A stretch of DNA of 64,000 bases from Apophysomyces variabilis (Eukaryota; Mucoromycota; Mucoromycetes; Mucorales; Mucoraceae): assembly GCA_002749535.1 (NCBI GenBank), contig MZZL01000037.1:152608-216607 (forward strand), in the 5' to 3' direction. Of this stretch, positions 10,423 through 21,608 are shown one piece after another (within the stretch, counting starts at the first letter, position 1; the number at the start of each line of letters is the position of its first letter). Made by a program: the position numbers and the translations under genes. The notes below the pieces were generated by a model, which saw only the letters and a program-made list of their open reading frames with translations, did no database searches and was not told the DNA's origin.

Positions 10423-10458
10423 TCGTTTAGATCCGGGTAACGAAGTGGAAAAGTGCAA

Positions 10459-10886
10459 AAAGAATGCCCGTTGACTTCACCGTCACACTGACCAGCGGCA
10501 TTTTGCAGTTAGCGGAGAACGAGTACTCCATTAACGATATGTGGCCGAGTGCACCGATAAACGTAGATGTTAGTATGGGTCCTGACTGCAAAAAGCCGAG
10601 AAAAGATACTAGTACTGCATAATACACACAGAAAAAGGAAGGGCATTGGAAGCTATTAAACCGAGCTCATCAGCGGTGCCTAACTCGAATTGAATATAAC
10701 GGATGATTCTCTTACTTGGCTTCAGATCCTTAGCCTATCTTATAATGTTCAATTGCAAGGTATCAGAATCTATTGTGGGTTACCAAATGTAAATGCCGCG
10801 GAGATCCTTGCTCAAAACCGGATGCTGTGCCACATCCGGGTTGCTTAGAGGACGAAACTCTATTTCTTTTCCGCGTTTCTCTAACG
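10459..10886. other. Divergent promoter region between PPR and GH3-GNAT genes
   Basis: About 430 bases shared by two head-to-head genes. An open frame runs upstream of the GH3 start from 10773, but its residues do not resemble the family, so I treat it as 5' leader. The minus-strand frame 10427-10627 overlaps the PPR start and has no motif. Confidence 0.4.
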
Positions 10887-13448
10887 ATGACAAAAGGCAA
10901 TCTGCGTCCTCATGAGATTGGACAACTGTTTATGTGTGGTTTCCATGGTCTAGAACCCAGCAACGAAATCATAGACCTCATTAAAAACCATAACCTTGGC
11001 TCTGTCATTCTGTTCTCACGCAACATTGACTCCTCTGAACAAGTCCAGAAACTTACACACAAACTACAAAAGATAGCCTATGACGCTGGTCATACTCACC
11101 CCTTGCTTATAAGCACAGATCAAGAAAATGGCTTAGTGAGACGTCTAGGAACAAGTGGCACCTATTTCCCAGGAAATATGGGGCTCGGTGCGATAAATTC
11201 ATGGAGTGCCGCAAGAGATGTTGCCTCCGCCACTGCGGAAGAGCTGTTAGCACTCGGGATCAATTGGAATCTAGCTCCGGTCTTGGATACGAATAATAAC
11301 CCGCTTAACCCTGTCATCGGTGTAAGGTCCTTTGGGGAAGACCCTGAACTGGTAGCGAAGCTAGGTGTGGCGCAGATTGGAGGATATCAGCACAGTGGTG
11401 TCGCTACAAGCGTCAAACACTTTCCGGGACATGGCGATACTGCAGTAGATTCTCATTTGGACGTACCTATAATAGATAAAACGGTGGAAGAACTTGAAAG
11501 AACGGAACTTGTACCTTTCCGCCGTGCTTTTCAAGCCAAAGGACATAGCTATCCTGCGTCAGTAATGACTGCGCATATATCGTTGCCGCGTATTATTCGA
11601 GAAAAGGGTCTTGTGTCGAGCTTGTCCCCCGAAGTTGTTACGAATATACTTCGAAAACAGCTTCGCTATGATGGGGTTATTGTCACAGACTGTCTCGAAA
11701 TGGATGCAGTTTCTGAAACTGTTGGAGTTCCTCGAGGATCCGTACTAGCATTGCAAGCAGGCAACGACGTGGTCTTGATTTCTCACACGTACGAGCGTCA
11801 AAAAGCCGCATTTTCCAAAGTTTACGAAGCTTTAGAGGGTGCACAACTGGATGTTGATGCCCTAAAATTATCCTTAGACAGAGTACGCAAATTAAAGGAA
11901 CTGTTGCTTTCATGGGATAGTGTCTTGGTGCCTGGGGACCTCTCGCGAGTAGGTTCAAAGGAGCATCAAAAACTTAGTAGGCAACTGTACGACAGGATTC
12001 CAACCGTGGTACGAAACCGTGTGAATACGATCCCTATACAATTTTCCAACTTGAAAGAGATCCTGTTTTTGGGAGCCCATGTTCCTCTTACAAGAGCAAT
12101 CGATTCAGAGAAAGAACCTTTCAATTCTTTCTATCAAGCACTACTAAAGCGTCATTCAAATACACGTTACATTGTCTACGATGAAAATACGCCGGATTTG
12201 ACGGAGGATATCCGCAAAGCTGATTGCGTTATTATTGGCACAGCGAATGCAAATTTCCATCCTTTCCAAGTCAACATGGTTCATACCGTGCAGAAAAACG
12301 CAAAGCAATTTATTGCTGTGGCAGTGATGAATCCTTACGACCTGATGGCATTTCCGACAGTAGACACCTATATCGTAACTTATGAATACACACCCCCTGC
12401 ACATGAAGCAGTTGTACGAGTTATTTTTGGTGATGTAAAAACTCACAGTGCTTTGCCGGTGACGATACCCAACGTTGAGAAACGTCTGCTTCCTAGGTGG
12501 ACAGCAGAAGATTATTGTTCTCAAGATTTAGAAGGCGTTTTCGAATTATGGCAAGATACTCTAGGGAAAGATTGGCCTCTGACGAAGGAGAGTTTTAACC
12601 TTGTTTTGACCAACACTGTAAGACCTAGACACTGGATAGTACGCAATGAGCATAGAAAGATCGTTGGTTTTATTGCCACGCAGATTCTTCCTCGATCTGT
12701 GGGCGCTGGTCAACTTGTCCTGCTGATGGTTTCTCCGGCATACGAAAATCAAGGAATAGGTTCATGCCTCCATAATTCCGCTCTAGAACATTGGGCTATG
12801 GAAGGAATCCATTCTTTAAAAATTGGCTCTAACTATCCGCGATTCTTCCCCGGTATCCCTGACAGCTGCAAACGAGCTCTAGAGTTTTTCAAAGAACGCG
12901 GATGGTGTGTTGATGACAACGTTGTATGGGATTTGATCCGTGATTTACGGAGCTACAAGACCCCTGAAGCTATATCTACTCGCATGGCTAAAGAGAAGAT
13001 CTGGTTTGGAAGAGTGTTACCGGCCCAATTATGGGAAGTATTTGCCCTCCAACAACGCAACTTTCCCCGCTGGTTGGCACGATACCAAACTGTTGCAGAG
13101 CAGGGTGATTTACAAGATATTATTGTTGCTCGCGATGGAGGAGAGAACGGACGCGTTGTCGCTAGCTTAACCATTCATACAACGAACATTTCGAATGACA
13201 AACGATCTGATTTAATCTGGACTGATCAATCACTTTATGGGGTCAAAAGCGGTGCTATTTCCTATGTTGGCGTGGCAGAGGAAGAACGTGGACGCGGCAT
13301 TGGCATTGGCATAGTAGCGTATGCCAACGAGATACTGAAGAAACGTGGGGTGGAGAAAGTCTATATAGATTTTGTTAGAATCCCTGACTTTTACAAGCGT
13401 CTTGGCTACGATTTCTGGCGTGATTATCACTTGACTGCATATAAATAG
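10887..13448 (+). CDS. GH3 beta-N-acetylhexosaminidase fused to two GNAT acetyltransferase domains
   Basis: A single-exon gene of 853 residues from the ATG at 10887 (MTKGNLRPHEIGQLF); an upstream in-frame ATG at 10773 would add 38 residues of low similarity. Residues 1-360 are a glycoside hydrolase family 3 barrel of the NagZ type: GSVILFSRNI, the SVKHFPGHGDT loop that carries the His/Asp dyad characteristic of NagZ-like enzymes, and VIVTDCLEMDAV with the nucleophile Asp. A second alpha/beta layer follows to about 540. Residues about 545-853 hold two GNAT-like domains; the first has the acetyl-CoA loop in SPAYENQGIGSCLH, the second has EEERGRGIGIGI. Expected reactions: release of beta-linked N-acetylglucosamine, and acetyl transfer to an amine. 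No signal peptide, so probably cytosolic. The fusion suggests coupled amino-sugar turnover (inference). Confidence 0.88.
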   Translation: MTKGNLRPHEIGQLFMCGFHGLEPSNEIIDLIKNHNLGSVILFSRNIDSSEQVQKLTHKLQKIAYDAGHTHPLLISTDQENGLVRRLGTSGTYFPGNMGLGAINSWSAARDVASATAEELLALGINWNLAPVLDTNNNPLNPVIGVRSFGEDPELVAKLGVAQIGGYQHSGVATSVKHFPGHGDTAVDSHLDVPIIDKTVEELERTELVPFRRAFQAKGHSYPASVMTAHISLPRIIREKGLVSSLSPEVVTNILRKQLRYDGVIVTDCLEMDAVSETVGVPRGSVLALQAGNDVVLISHTYERQKAAFSKVYEALEGAQLDVDALKLSLDRVRKLKELLLSWDSVLVPGDLSRVGSKEHQKLSRQLYDRIPTVVRNRVNTIPIQFSNLKEILFLGAHVPLTRAIDSEKEPFNSFYQALLKRHSNTRYIVYDENTPDLTEDIRKADCVIIGTANANFHPFQVNMVHTVQKNAKQFIAVAVMNPYDLMAFPTVDTYIVTYEYTPPAHEAVVRVIFGDVKTHSALPVTIPNVEKRLLPRWTAEDYCSQDLEGVFELWQDTLGKDWPLTKESFNLVLTNTVRPRHWIVRNEHRKIVGFIATQILPRSVGAGQLVLLMVSPAYENQGIGSCLHNSALEHWAMEGIHSLKIGSNYPRFFPGIPDSCKRALEFFKERGWCVDDNVVWDLIRDLRSYKTPEAISTRMAKEKIWFGRVLPAQLWEVFALQQRNFPRWLARYQTVAEQGDLQDIIVARDGGENGRVVASLTIHTTNISNDKRSDLIWTDQSLYGVKSGAISYVGVAEEERGRGIGIGIVAYANEILKKRGVEKVYIDFVRIPDFYKRLGYDFWRDYHLTAYK

Positions 13449-13848
13449 AAATTAAATGCTAAGCTCATAAGATAACATAATTAAAGGGTATTAAAATGAT
13501 CGCCAGAGACCAAAGAGGTACATTTCAGCCATCACTCTTTCCAAATAGATACATTATTACTGCGAAGAAGGATAAAGAGAAAGCCAATGGATACCTCTTA
13601 GAAGTAAGAACGAAGGTAAACCCGGTCAATATCGTTTTAATTTACCATCATTACTCCAGAAAACCTGAGAAACGGTCTGGACCGGATAGAGTGCATTGCT
13701 TGATATTTTTACATTGGGTCCTTGGACAGTAATGATATGGTTTTACATTGTTGCATACTTTGTGCGGTGGTCCGTTAGGCAAACACCGTCCTGGAAAATC
13801 GGATATTTCCAAAACGGGGAGAGAGCCTTGTCCCGGTTGAGTCGCTTA
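13449..13848. other. Intergenic between GH3-GNAT and AGGF1-like genes
   Basis: The frame of the AGGF1-like gene is open upstream to 13696, but that segment (hydrophobic, Trp-rich) is unlike the family, so I treat it as leader sequence. The promoter of the downstream gene should lie here. Confidence 0.35.
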
Positions 13849-15120
13849 ATGACTGAATCTTCAGATGCGTTTGCCAAAGACATTGATGCTTATCTGGAGG
13901 CCAGTGGCGGCAAAAAGAAAAAGAAACATTGGATCTATGACCATACAACAAGGTGTTATGTCGATCATGATAATAAGCTGGTGATGTACTGGTCCGAAGA
14001 TCAATGGATTCCTGGCGATTACGAAACCATGTACCCAAAACAACGTTACTTTTACAATGAACAGACCGACCTTTGGTATGACACAGTGACCGGCGAGTAT
14101 TCTAAATTTGACGAAGCAACAAAAGTATATATTCCTGTCACCCTGATCCATGAAAGCGATGACGATGAGAATGAGGAACCTGAAAGTGATGCCACATTAC
14201 GCTTGGTGGTTGTCGAATCAAAGGTGCTCACGCCAACGCATGTTGTTCTTGTAGATGCGAATGGTCTTACTATTGGGCGCGATCGGCACTGGGACAGACG
14301 GTTACGCTTACCAGAGATGGCTGTGAGCAAATTTCACTGTCAGATCTACTTTGATAACGACTGGTCTGTCATCGACATGGGCTCCCAGAACGGCACGTTT
14401 GTAAACGATCAACGACTATCAGATACCAAGAATGCTAGCGTACCGCATGTGTTGCATCATTCGGATCGACTACAAATCGGGTCCACTGTTCTGGAAGTAC
14501 ATATCCATGACTTTCTGCCATGCGTCCAATGCCAAACGAACAATAATGTCATTGATACCAAGAACGAAAAGAAATCGAAGACTCCAACAACTGCATCGTA
14601 CCCTATCCGAAATAAAGAAGAGCTGGAACAAATGCGACGGTTGGAATTGAACCGACAAAAGCGGCAGTTTTCGAACGACGGCGAGAAGCAGCAAGAATAC
14701 GTTGATCGTGCCAGCTTACGACGTAAATTAAAACCTGAAGTATCTCGATATCAAGTCGCGAGACCTCCACCTCCACTTTCCTCTTCTTATTCTGCTCTTG
14801 CATTACCGTCGTCACCTTTTCCTCAACCTTCAACAGCATCGATGGCAGGGACTGAAACGACAGCAGTGGTTAATGCCCCACCTGTTGATGTAAACACACC
14901 TGTTCAAGGTATCGGTAACCAGATGTTGAGAAAAATGGGTTGGCAAGAAGGGCAAAGTTTGGGTAAATCAGGTTCGGACGGTATACTAGAACCCATTCGG
15001 CCCGCGACGCAAACCGAACGAGCTGGATTAGGTTCACGGCCACGGATAGCCACGGCCATGGAAAGCCCCAAATCTCGAAGTTGGCGGACAGCAAGAGAAC
15101 GATACGACAGATTTTCATAA
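13849..15120 (+). CDS. AGGF1-like protein: OCRE + FHA + G-patch
   Basis: A single-exon gene of 423 residues from the ATG at 13849. Order of parts: an OCRE octamer-repeat region (about residues 25-95) with the aromatic pattern WIYDHTTRCYVDH, YFYNEQTDLWYDTVTGEYSK; an acidic stretch; an FHA domain (about 120-215) with the conserved GR-D, SKFHC and GSQNGTFVN motifs that read phosphothreonine; a basic linker; and a G-patch (about 355-400: GIGNQMLRKMGWQEGQSLGK, ending in AGLGSRP). This is the domain order of human AGGF1/VG5Q and of its fungal relatives, which are linked to RNA processing; G-patch proteins often activate DEAH helicases. The function here is inferred from the domains. The stop is followed by AATAAA-like signal near 15165. 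Confidence 0.87.
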   Translation: MTESSDAFAKDIDAYLEASGGKKKKKHWIYDHTTRCYVDHDNKLVMYWSEDQWIPGDYETMYPKQRYFYNEQTDLWYDTVTGEYSKFDEATKVYIPVTLIHESDDDENEEPESDATLRLVVVESKVLTPTHVVLVDANGLTIGRDRHWDRRLRLPEMAVSKFHCQIYFDNDWSVIDMGSQNGTFVNDQRLSDTKNASVPHVLHHSDRLQIGSTVLEVHIHDFLPCVQCQTNNNVIDTKNEKKSKTPTTASYPIRNKEELEQMRRLELNRQKRQFSNDGEKQQEYVDRASLRRKLKPEVSRYQVARPPPPLSSSYSALALPSSPFPQPSTASMAGTETTAVVNAPPVDVNTPVQGIGNQMLRKMGWQEGQSLGKSGSDGILEPIRPATQTERAGLGSRPRIATAMESPKSRSWRTARERYDRFS

Positions 15121-15337
15121 TACAATCCCGCATCCTAATTTCCTATGCATTTCCATTAAAAGCACAATAAACTTTCCTGGGCAATATCATGCTCACTGTA
15201 CAGAACATTCAGCATTCCATTTCTATGTTTTCTGCTTCATAAACAAAGGCGAACATTTCTCAGTACTTGTGTAATAAAGATAGGTATGGGTAGTTATATT
15301 GGTGAATGACAAGGTAAAGTTTCAAAAATCCTAGGAA
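15121..15337. other. Convergent 3' flanks
   Basis: Short region between the AGGF1-like gene (plus) and COY1 (minus), with an AATAAA at 15165-15170 and several T-rich stretches; no gene. Confidence 0.4.
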
Positions 15338-18109
15338 TTATGGATTATCCAATACAATCTTTCCTGCCATATCAGGATTGATCGGCAAGTTTGATGTTTC
15401 GTGATCATGCCGACATTCCCATAGGTTTAGTTGATACAGTGTAACAACGACAAGCAAATGTAGCAATAAAGAGTAGATAATAACGAAATAGCGAGACCAT
15501 CGATGAGAAAAAAGCATTCGTGTGATATTGTACGAGAGTTTGTCTGCAGGATTCATCGCATTATAACGACGCGTTTCTTCCTGTAAGCTTGTTAATCACC
15601 AGATAACTTGGCTTTCTAAATCAGTACCTTTCGATGAAACTGCATAAACGGGTTCATATTCTCTTCATACAGCTTTCCATATTTATCTGTTGGGTCTTCG
15701 CTGGCCTTTCGAACATGACGGTATGGGGATGCTGAAGATTCCTCACCGTTGGTCATATTTACAGTGGTGGATCGGTTCTGATAGTGTCATAATCAGCATT
15801 AACCAAATGCAAATAACAGAAAAAGGTCACTCACCACTAAACCGCGTGTCTGCTCTTCTTTCCATACATGAACGAATTTTAATCGTTCGTATAATTTAAG
15901 ATTGTCCGCCTTTAAGCCTTCAAGTTCGCCCTGCATATTCTGCAAAGTCGATTCGAGTTCTCGAGTACGCTCCTCTAACTCCGAATTACGTTGCCGGAAT
16001 CGATCTCTTTGGCTGATTACGATAGGCAAAATGCTCTTATTGTCTTTGTTGCTTGTTGACGATGAGGCGTCATAGCTAACTCGTGGTGAGTTCATATCTG
16101 GTGAACGTGGAGTCTGAGAGCCAGGAGCAGCAGTAAAACCTGTGGGTGACGGCGTACGAGCCAGAACGTCTGTGATAGAATGCTCTGCATCCGCTTTTTG
16201 TCCTAAACGTAACAAATCTTCCTCCAACTTTTGAATCAACGCAGTTTGTTCCTCAGCCTTGACTTTTAATTGTTCGCATGCTGTTGTCTTCAGTTCCAGA
16301 TCATGCTGCAAATCTGCAAGTGATATTTTGATTTGCGTATATTTATTCTCCAACTTTTTGTTCTTCTCCATTAGTCTGACTTCCAGACTATCGCGAAGCT
16401 TTTGATCCTCATTAAGCAAATCTTTCGCGTCAAACTTTTCTTCTTCATCATCCTCTCCGGTTGAAAACTCGACATACTGAAAAGTTTCACATAGAGTTAT
16501 ATAAGATTGAGCGGTCCGACCAGAAAACTAACCTTCATGATCTCTAATTCTCGTTTAATTTCGTCGTAATCTTCGAATCCTTTCAGTTTCTTTTTCAGTC
16601 TTTCTGTCTCTTCCGTCTAATAGCAAAGTAAATACAAATTCTAAGCACGCACCTTATACTTACAAGTACTTTGGTTTCATCTGTAAGTTCTTTGATCTTT
16701 TTGGATAACCTCGTCTCCGTCTTTTGATAAAGATCTTTGTAAGTCTCGATGTCTTTAATTAGTTTTGAGATTTCTGCGTCATGTAGTGCATCGGATGATT
16801 CCACGTTTCTGAAATATATAAGATACGGCATCAGTTACCTCACAATCAGAGGTAATATGGGAACTACGTACGCTTCTTCAGCACCCGACTGATGTTGAAG
16901 AGTTTGGATTTCTTCTTGGAGATCAACCTAGGATTCTCAAACATTTAGTATGCTGTTCCGTTGGCGAACTTTAACGTACATTCTTTCTCTCCAGTTCCAC
17001 AATTCTAGCATTGGCTCTTTCGAGATCCATACTAACAATATCCAATTCAGCTAGTTTTCCTACAACTTCTCCATCTAGAAACAATGATTAAGACCCTGTT
17101 ATGGCGAGAACAACTAGGTATTACCATATTTCTGATTGTGGCTAATTAGTTGGGCTTGGGTGTCTTCATGTGTATGTCGTAACTGAGTGAGTTGATCGAG
17201 TGCTTGATTAAGCTGACGCTGCAGATCGTGTTCCCTGGATTAAAGAAATTTAAATATGCTGGGTTCGAAACCAAAATCGTCTACCTTTCTTTGTACGATC
17301 TGATCTTATCGTTGTACTGCATTTTCATTTCTTGTTCTCTCTGGGCAGTTTCTTGCGACTTCTTTTCGTCTACCTACTTATAGGTATGAAAATCTATCCG
17401 TTCAATTGTGTTGTTATGTACCGCATGTTCGAGCTTTATTATCTTTTGTTGCAATTCTTTGTTTGCGTTTTCGAATTGTTTAAGCCGCGCAATTTCCTGA
17501 CGAGATTCTTCGAGTTCTGCTCGTAGCTTTTCATTATCTTCCACCGTAGAATCCTGATCTAGTATCTTTATACTCTGATCCTATATATGTGTCAAGATTA
17601 ATAGATATCCAATAAAGAAGCAAAACATACAAGTGCTGCCTCGAAAAGTGGTGCAGGATCTGGAGCATCAGCCAGGATCTTATAGACAGTGAGGAATGCA
17701 TTCTCAGAAAACTTCGTTCGACGCGTAATATTATCAATTTCCGATTGATATCCTATTGTTGTTCCTGGTTAGTATCGCTATGAAGTCATAGGCACAAACT
17801 CGCCTTTCAGCAGCACTTTAAAGTGTTGCAATTTTTCCTCATCAGGTATTTTCTTGAATTCTATAGAGAAACTTCATTCGTTGTGGACAAACGAATAAGG
17901 GCAACCTCGAGAAAGTTGGAGGCAACCATTTTCCTCGTACCTCTTGTCTGTTCTGCTAGCTTTTTGCGGGAGATGAGTCCATCCTTTTGGTTCTCCACTA
18001 TGGTCAGACCTTGCTGGTCCAATTCTTTCTGAAGGTTGGGGAGATTCGCACTTTTCCAGAATTGAATGGCAGAAGAAAAGCTATTGCTGTCTTCTGCAGT
18101 TGTCGCCAT
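15338..18109 (-). CDS. COY1: CASP / Coy1, Golgi coiled-coil membrane protein
   Basis: Thirteen exons: 18109-17941, 17860-17804, 17752-17631, 17580-17422, 17373-17285, 17234-17125, 17074-16980, 16927-16872, 16808-16664, 16616-16533, 16476-15835, 15777-15628, 15580-15338. All phases fit and give 706 residues, the usual CASP length. The N-terminus has the family's AIQFWKSANLPNLQKELD segment and LLKGYQSEIDNIT; the middle is almost entirely coiled coil; a Ser/Pro-rich spacer (TPSPTGF...SPRVSYD) precedes the last coil; the C-terminus has the conserved MLFSHRWSRYFV followed by a single membrane span (IIYSLLLHLLVVVTLYQL). Known role: tail-anchored Golgi tether working with COG and SNAREs in retrograde traffic. 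Intron 2 (17803-17753) starts with GC rather than GT (GCGAGT). Confidence 0.9.
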
Positions 18110-19448
18110 GTTATCAGAAGAAGGTCGACGGGAGTCGAAGGTCGCACGTCACAGGGTCCTCATAAAGGACCGGGCTTTGAGAAGTTGTCTTCATGCGGAC
18201 AGGACAGCTAAAGTGCCGTGACTCCGCATTCTTCGTTTCCCGGACATTATCATTGAAAGCTCGAATCGAACCATGCAACAGAATTGATTCTGTCCTTTCA
18301 CCGATTGCGCTTCTTTTCCCGCTGTTCACAGAATCATTGTACAATCCGCGGTTATTATCCCTAAAATCGCTAGAATCGTTAGAATCTCTGCATCCAGGCA
18401 ACGAGCATAGTAACTATCCTGTTTAAAAGTGACGGAAACTGTACTTGTCTATTTAAGATGTAGAAAAATAGAGCAAAACTCAACGGATAAGCTTCCATTG
18501 ATCGGTGTGTTTCAGCTGTTTAGATGGTATGGAAAATCGTTTTGTGATCGTCTAGCCCATTTGTTTGTATCGTTTTTACTTGTACGCTGCTTGATATAGC
18601 TTTTAAAAGGTATAAACTATAATGCAGATCAGCTCGCTTACTCTTCTTCCTTGCGAGTGCTCAAAAACCTAATAATAAAACTGCTTATTCTGTCTCTAAA
18701 TGCGAGCTTTTCTTCGTCTCCTTCTTTCATAGAATCCTATAGTTACGCTGCAGTTGTTTGTAACTCTCTTTGCATGTTCAGTCCATTTTGTGCAGTCCTC
18801 CAACGTTCATATCAAATTCATATTCATAGTAACCTTGATAGGAATGCAGAACTTCAGTGTACGGCTACGGTGAGCACTTAGTATCAAGAATTCTGGCTCG
18901 CTCTTCCCTGGAAATGTACTAGAACTTCTCGGATAAATTGAGTTTTTACTTTATCACCTCTATTTGTCCCTGCTGCAATTAACCGTTGTAGCTCTGCAAA
19001 GTTTTGCGTTTTTTGTGCTGAAACATCTTGTGACAATGTAGCTTTCAATAACAATATCACCTCAAGAAAGTTGTAACGTTGCTTATTGATAATCGTAGAC
19101 TATCCAGTATCAGTACTTTAGACATGTTAGCCAAAAACAATAGAACATCAAATCAATTATAACTCGTAGAGCCTGATAAGGAAAAGATAACCCACCTGTC
19201 CCATGTCTGAATAGAAGACATGGTTTCCCCAACATCGATAATCTGCAAGATTAAATGGGATTGGAATAATAGTTCTCAGGACAGGATCTTTATGCATCTA
19301 AGATTGGCTTCAGAGCCATCATTTCTCTTATAGTCGGGAAAAGCATCGTAAAGAATGAGAGGATTCGACAAAATATCATTTATACGACACCATTTCAAAT
19401 ATTCGCTGGCATAGCTGTGCTTTTTGGAAAGCTACTCACCTTACAAAG
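18110..19448. other. Intergenic, no gene recognised
   Basis: About 1.3 kb upstream of COY1 (minus) and upstream of the small secreted protein gene (plus). Open frames such as 18114-18401 minus and 18193-18426 plus overlap antiparallel and have no motif. The COY1 promoter should lie near 18110-18300. Confidence 0.4.
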
Positions 19449-19859
19449 ATGAAACTGTTTTCAAGCTTAGTACTTGCTTTTGTTTCATACGCTGGTCTTG
19501 CTTCTGCAAAAGAAAATCTTGCTTTATTCCATTTCGTGTCATACCCGCAGATAGAAAAAGTGCAGCTTGCTGTGAACACGTCTTTGAATGATCCTCAGTT
19601 ATTCGACATCGATTTGTGGTATAGCGGCGATATCCTGTTCCAGATGAAAAAGGAATCATCTTTCGGTACTCTTGATATCGAGAATCTTGATGACTTAGAC
19701 CGTGTCAACGTTGTCCTCTGCTTTGAGGACGATCAGAAGAGCTTGCAGATCAAGTTCCAGTTCAGAAGTCGAAATGTGACATTTACTGGGCCAAGCGTGG
19801 TGTCTGACAAGCCATCGTCCTTCTCAGCCTTCGCAGATTTTAGGAAGGTGCAGAACTAA
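19449..19859 (+). CDS. Small secreted protein, unrecognised
   Basis: A single-exon frame of 136 residues. Residues 1-20 are a clear signal peptide (MKLFSSLVLAFVSYAGLASA with an A-x-A cleavage site). The mature part is about 116 residues, acidic, with alternating hydrophobic residues that suggest beta strands, one potential N-glycosylation site at NTS and another at NVT, and a single cysteine (VVLCFEDD), so it is not a cysteine-stabilised effector type. I do not recognise the family. The frame, signal peptide and isolated position support a real gene. Confidence 0.6.
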   Translation: MKLFSSLVLAFVSYAGLASAKENLALFHFVSYPQIEKVQLAVNTSLNDPQLFDIDLWYSGDILFQMKKESSFGTLDIENLDDLDRVNVVLCFEDDQKSLQIKFQFRSRNVTFTGPSVVSDKPSSFSAFADFRKVQN

Positions 19860-21608
19860 GAGACTTGTATGCTATATGGCAAAGGTATGCGTGCATCTGC
19901 AAAAAGTACTTTAATGACCGAATTTACCATGTTAGTCGCCTGTTACAGAAGTTACATTAAGCATTAAAAGATAAATTTCTACAGTTTGATGACGATCATT
20001 TCCAGTAATACTTGAAGTGAAAAACCTACTAGTTGATTCCCAACTCTCCGGCAACTTGATCACATTATGGCTTGCGCAGAGCACTAAGAGATATATTGGA
20101 CTTACCAAACACGTCTGTAATTAACAAAACGTATTGAACATGGAGCGCAAAGCGGTTTTTCCTTGTACAATACGTTGTGTGTGTGTGTGTGTGTATCTAA
20201 CAATTTCCTGTACATCTACCGGCAAAGTTTAATAAAGGAAGAACCACAACTTTTCAACATGCGCTCCAAAACAACGATGCTATGGAAATTGCTGCATAAC
20301 AATCAGCATTCATTCGGTGCCGACTTTTGATAAGGATCAACCTGAAGCAAAATATCTCAACATCAAGAGCAAACACGGGAGCCACTACGTGCCGTAATTT
20401 TATATTAGTACCAATCTCGATATTCTGACAATCTTGGTTACAATTCCAGATGGTTGATCTGCCACAAATAAAAAAAACTTGTGCCAGCCGTATAAGTTAA
20501 CTGTTTGGGACGGTGAACAAACTGTTCCAAAATATTTTGGCGTCCGTGGCCAACAACAATCGATACGCAAAGGGCAAATTAGGCATTCACATAAAAAGCT
20601 CTATAGCATCTAATGGGACAAAAACAGATCAATTGCTGGAATTGTTAAGGATCGCGACTAGCTGCTGCAGTATCACGTCAAAAATTCCTTGTATGGATAG
20701 ATGTAGGCATGATGCATTCTGGTTTAAATTCTTTGCACAAAAAGAATTCTAAGGCTTACTTCAAACACTTGTGCACTATTTCTATTGAAGCATCTACTCT
20801 TTCTATGGAGAGCACTAAAGAAAAGATGGCTGAAGTGCCAGATTGTATCCGAGTGATGGATGGAATCAACTGCTAAAGTGCGGTGTGATATGATGTAGCG
20901 TAACCAAAACGATATTGTTCTGGCGGCTACAGAGTTCCAGAACAACGTTAACTAGCTAAGCTGCTGTCCTGAATAACATGCTTGATGATGATGATGCTGC
21001 TGCCGCTGGCATCCAAGACGGAGCGTATATTTGACAAATCTGACTCTTGGTGGAGTAGAATTCAGTGCGAATATACTTTCACCTAACTCCGTACTCTTTC
21101 ATGTTAGAAAGATAACGACAAGAAAAGCATTTAGTTTAATTATCAGTTAAAGATTGAGCGTGAAGGGAGAGGGGTTGTGGGTGGAATTTATGTAATTTGT
21201 GTGTTAAGATGCGTCTTTTCTACGTAGTGCACGCTCTGTGCATGTTTAAGACAGGGCTGGATTGCAATCAATCTGTCGATTTGTAACTTATGTTTTAACT
21301 TTACAAACAGAAAGCCATAGAATAAAAAAAAACTGTATTTTGTTCTGCTTAGTGTTATCAATGATTACCTATTGTGAATGGCTGTTCCTACACGGAAGGG
21401 GTATGGAATAGCGTGCATTGTCAATATTGCACGCGGCTCGCACATTGAAAAGCGACTTTCTTACCCCGCTCCACTCTTTGCTTCTCATCACCTCTTCCCC
21501 TTTCGCTGATAACCCTTTTTTTTAAGAAACCCCCCGAGTCCAACAGCACTAGCTTTTTTCATCTTCTTTCTGCCTTTCCTACACTTTAATTGATTAACAT
21601 CGAAAACA
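19860..21608. other. Intergenic, no gene recognised; contains a GT microsatellite
   Basis: About 1.7 kb, AT-rich. It contains the dinucleotide tract at 20175-20194 and otherwise only short frames without motif. The septin promoter should lie at the right end, where CT-rich sequence precedes the ATG at 21609. Confidence 0.4.
20175..20194. repeat. (GT)n microsatellite
   Basis: About ten uninterrupted GT units in noncoding sequence. Confidence 0.85.

Noticed and set aside
10427..10627. Minus-strand frame upstream of the PPR gene
   Set aside because: Overlaps the PPR start in another frame, no motif, better explained as promoter sequence.
15799..16419. Frame 15799-16419 as a separate coiled-coil gene
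   Set aside because: It is exon 11 of COY1; neighbouring exons join it in frame on both sides.
17240..17260. GGGTTCGAAACC, like a tRNA B box
   Set aside because: It lies in a 50-base COY1 intron; no A box or cloverleaf can be formed around it.
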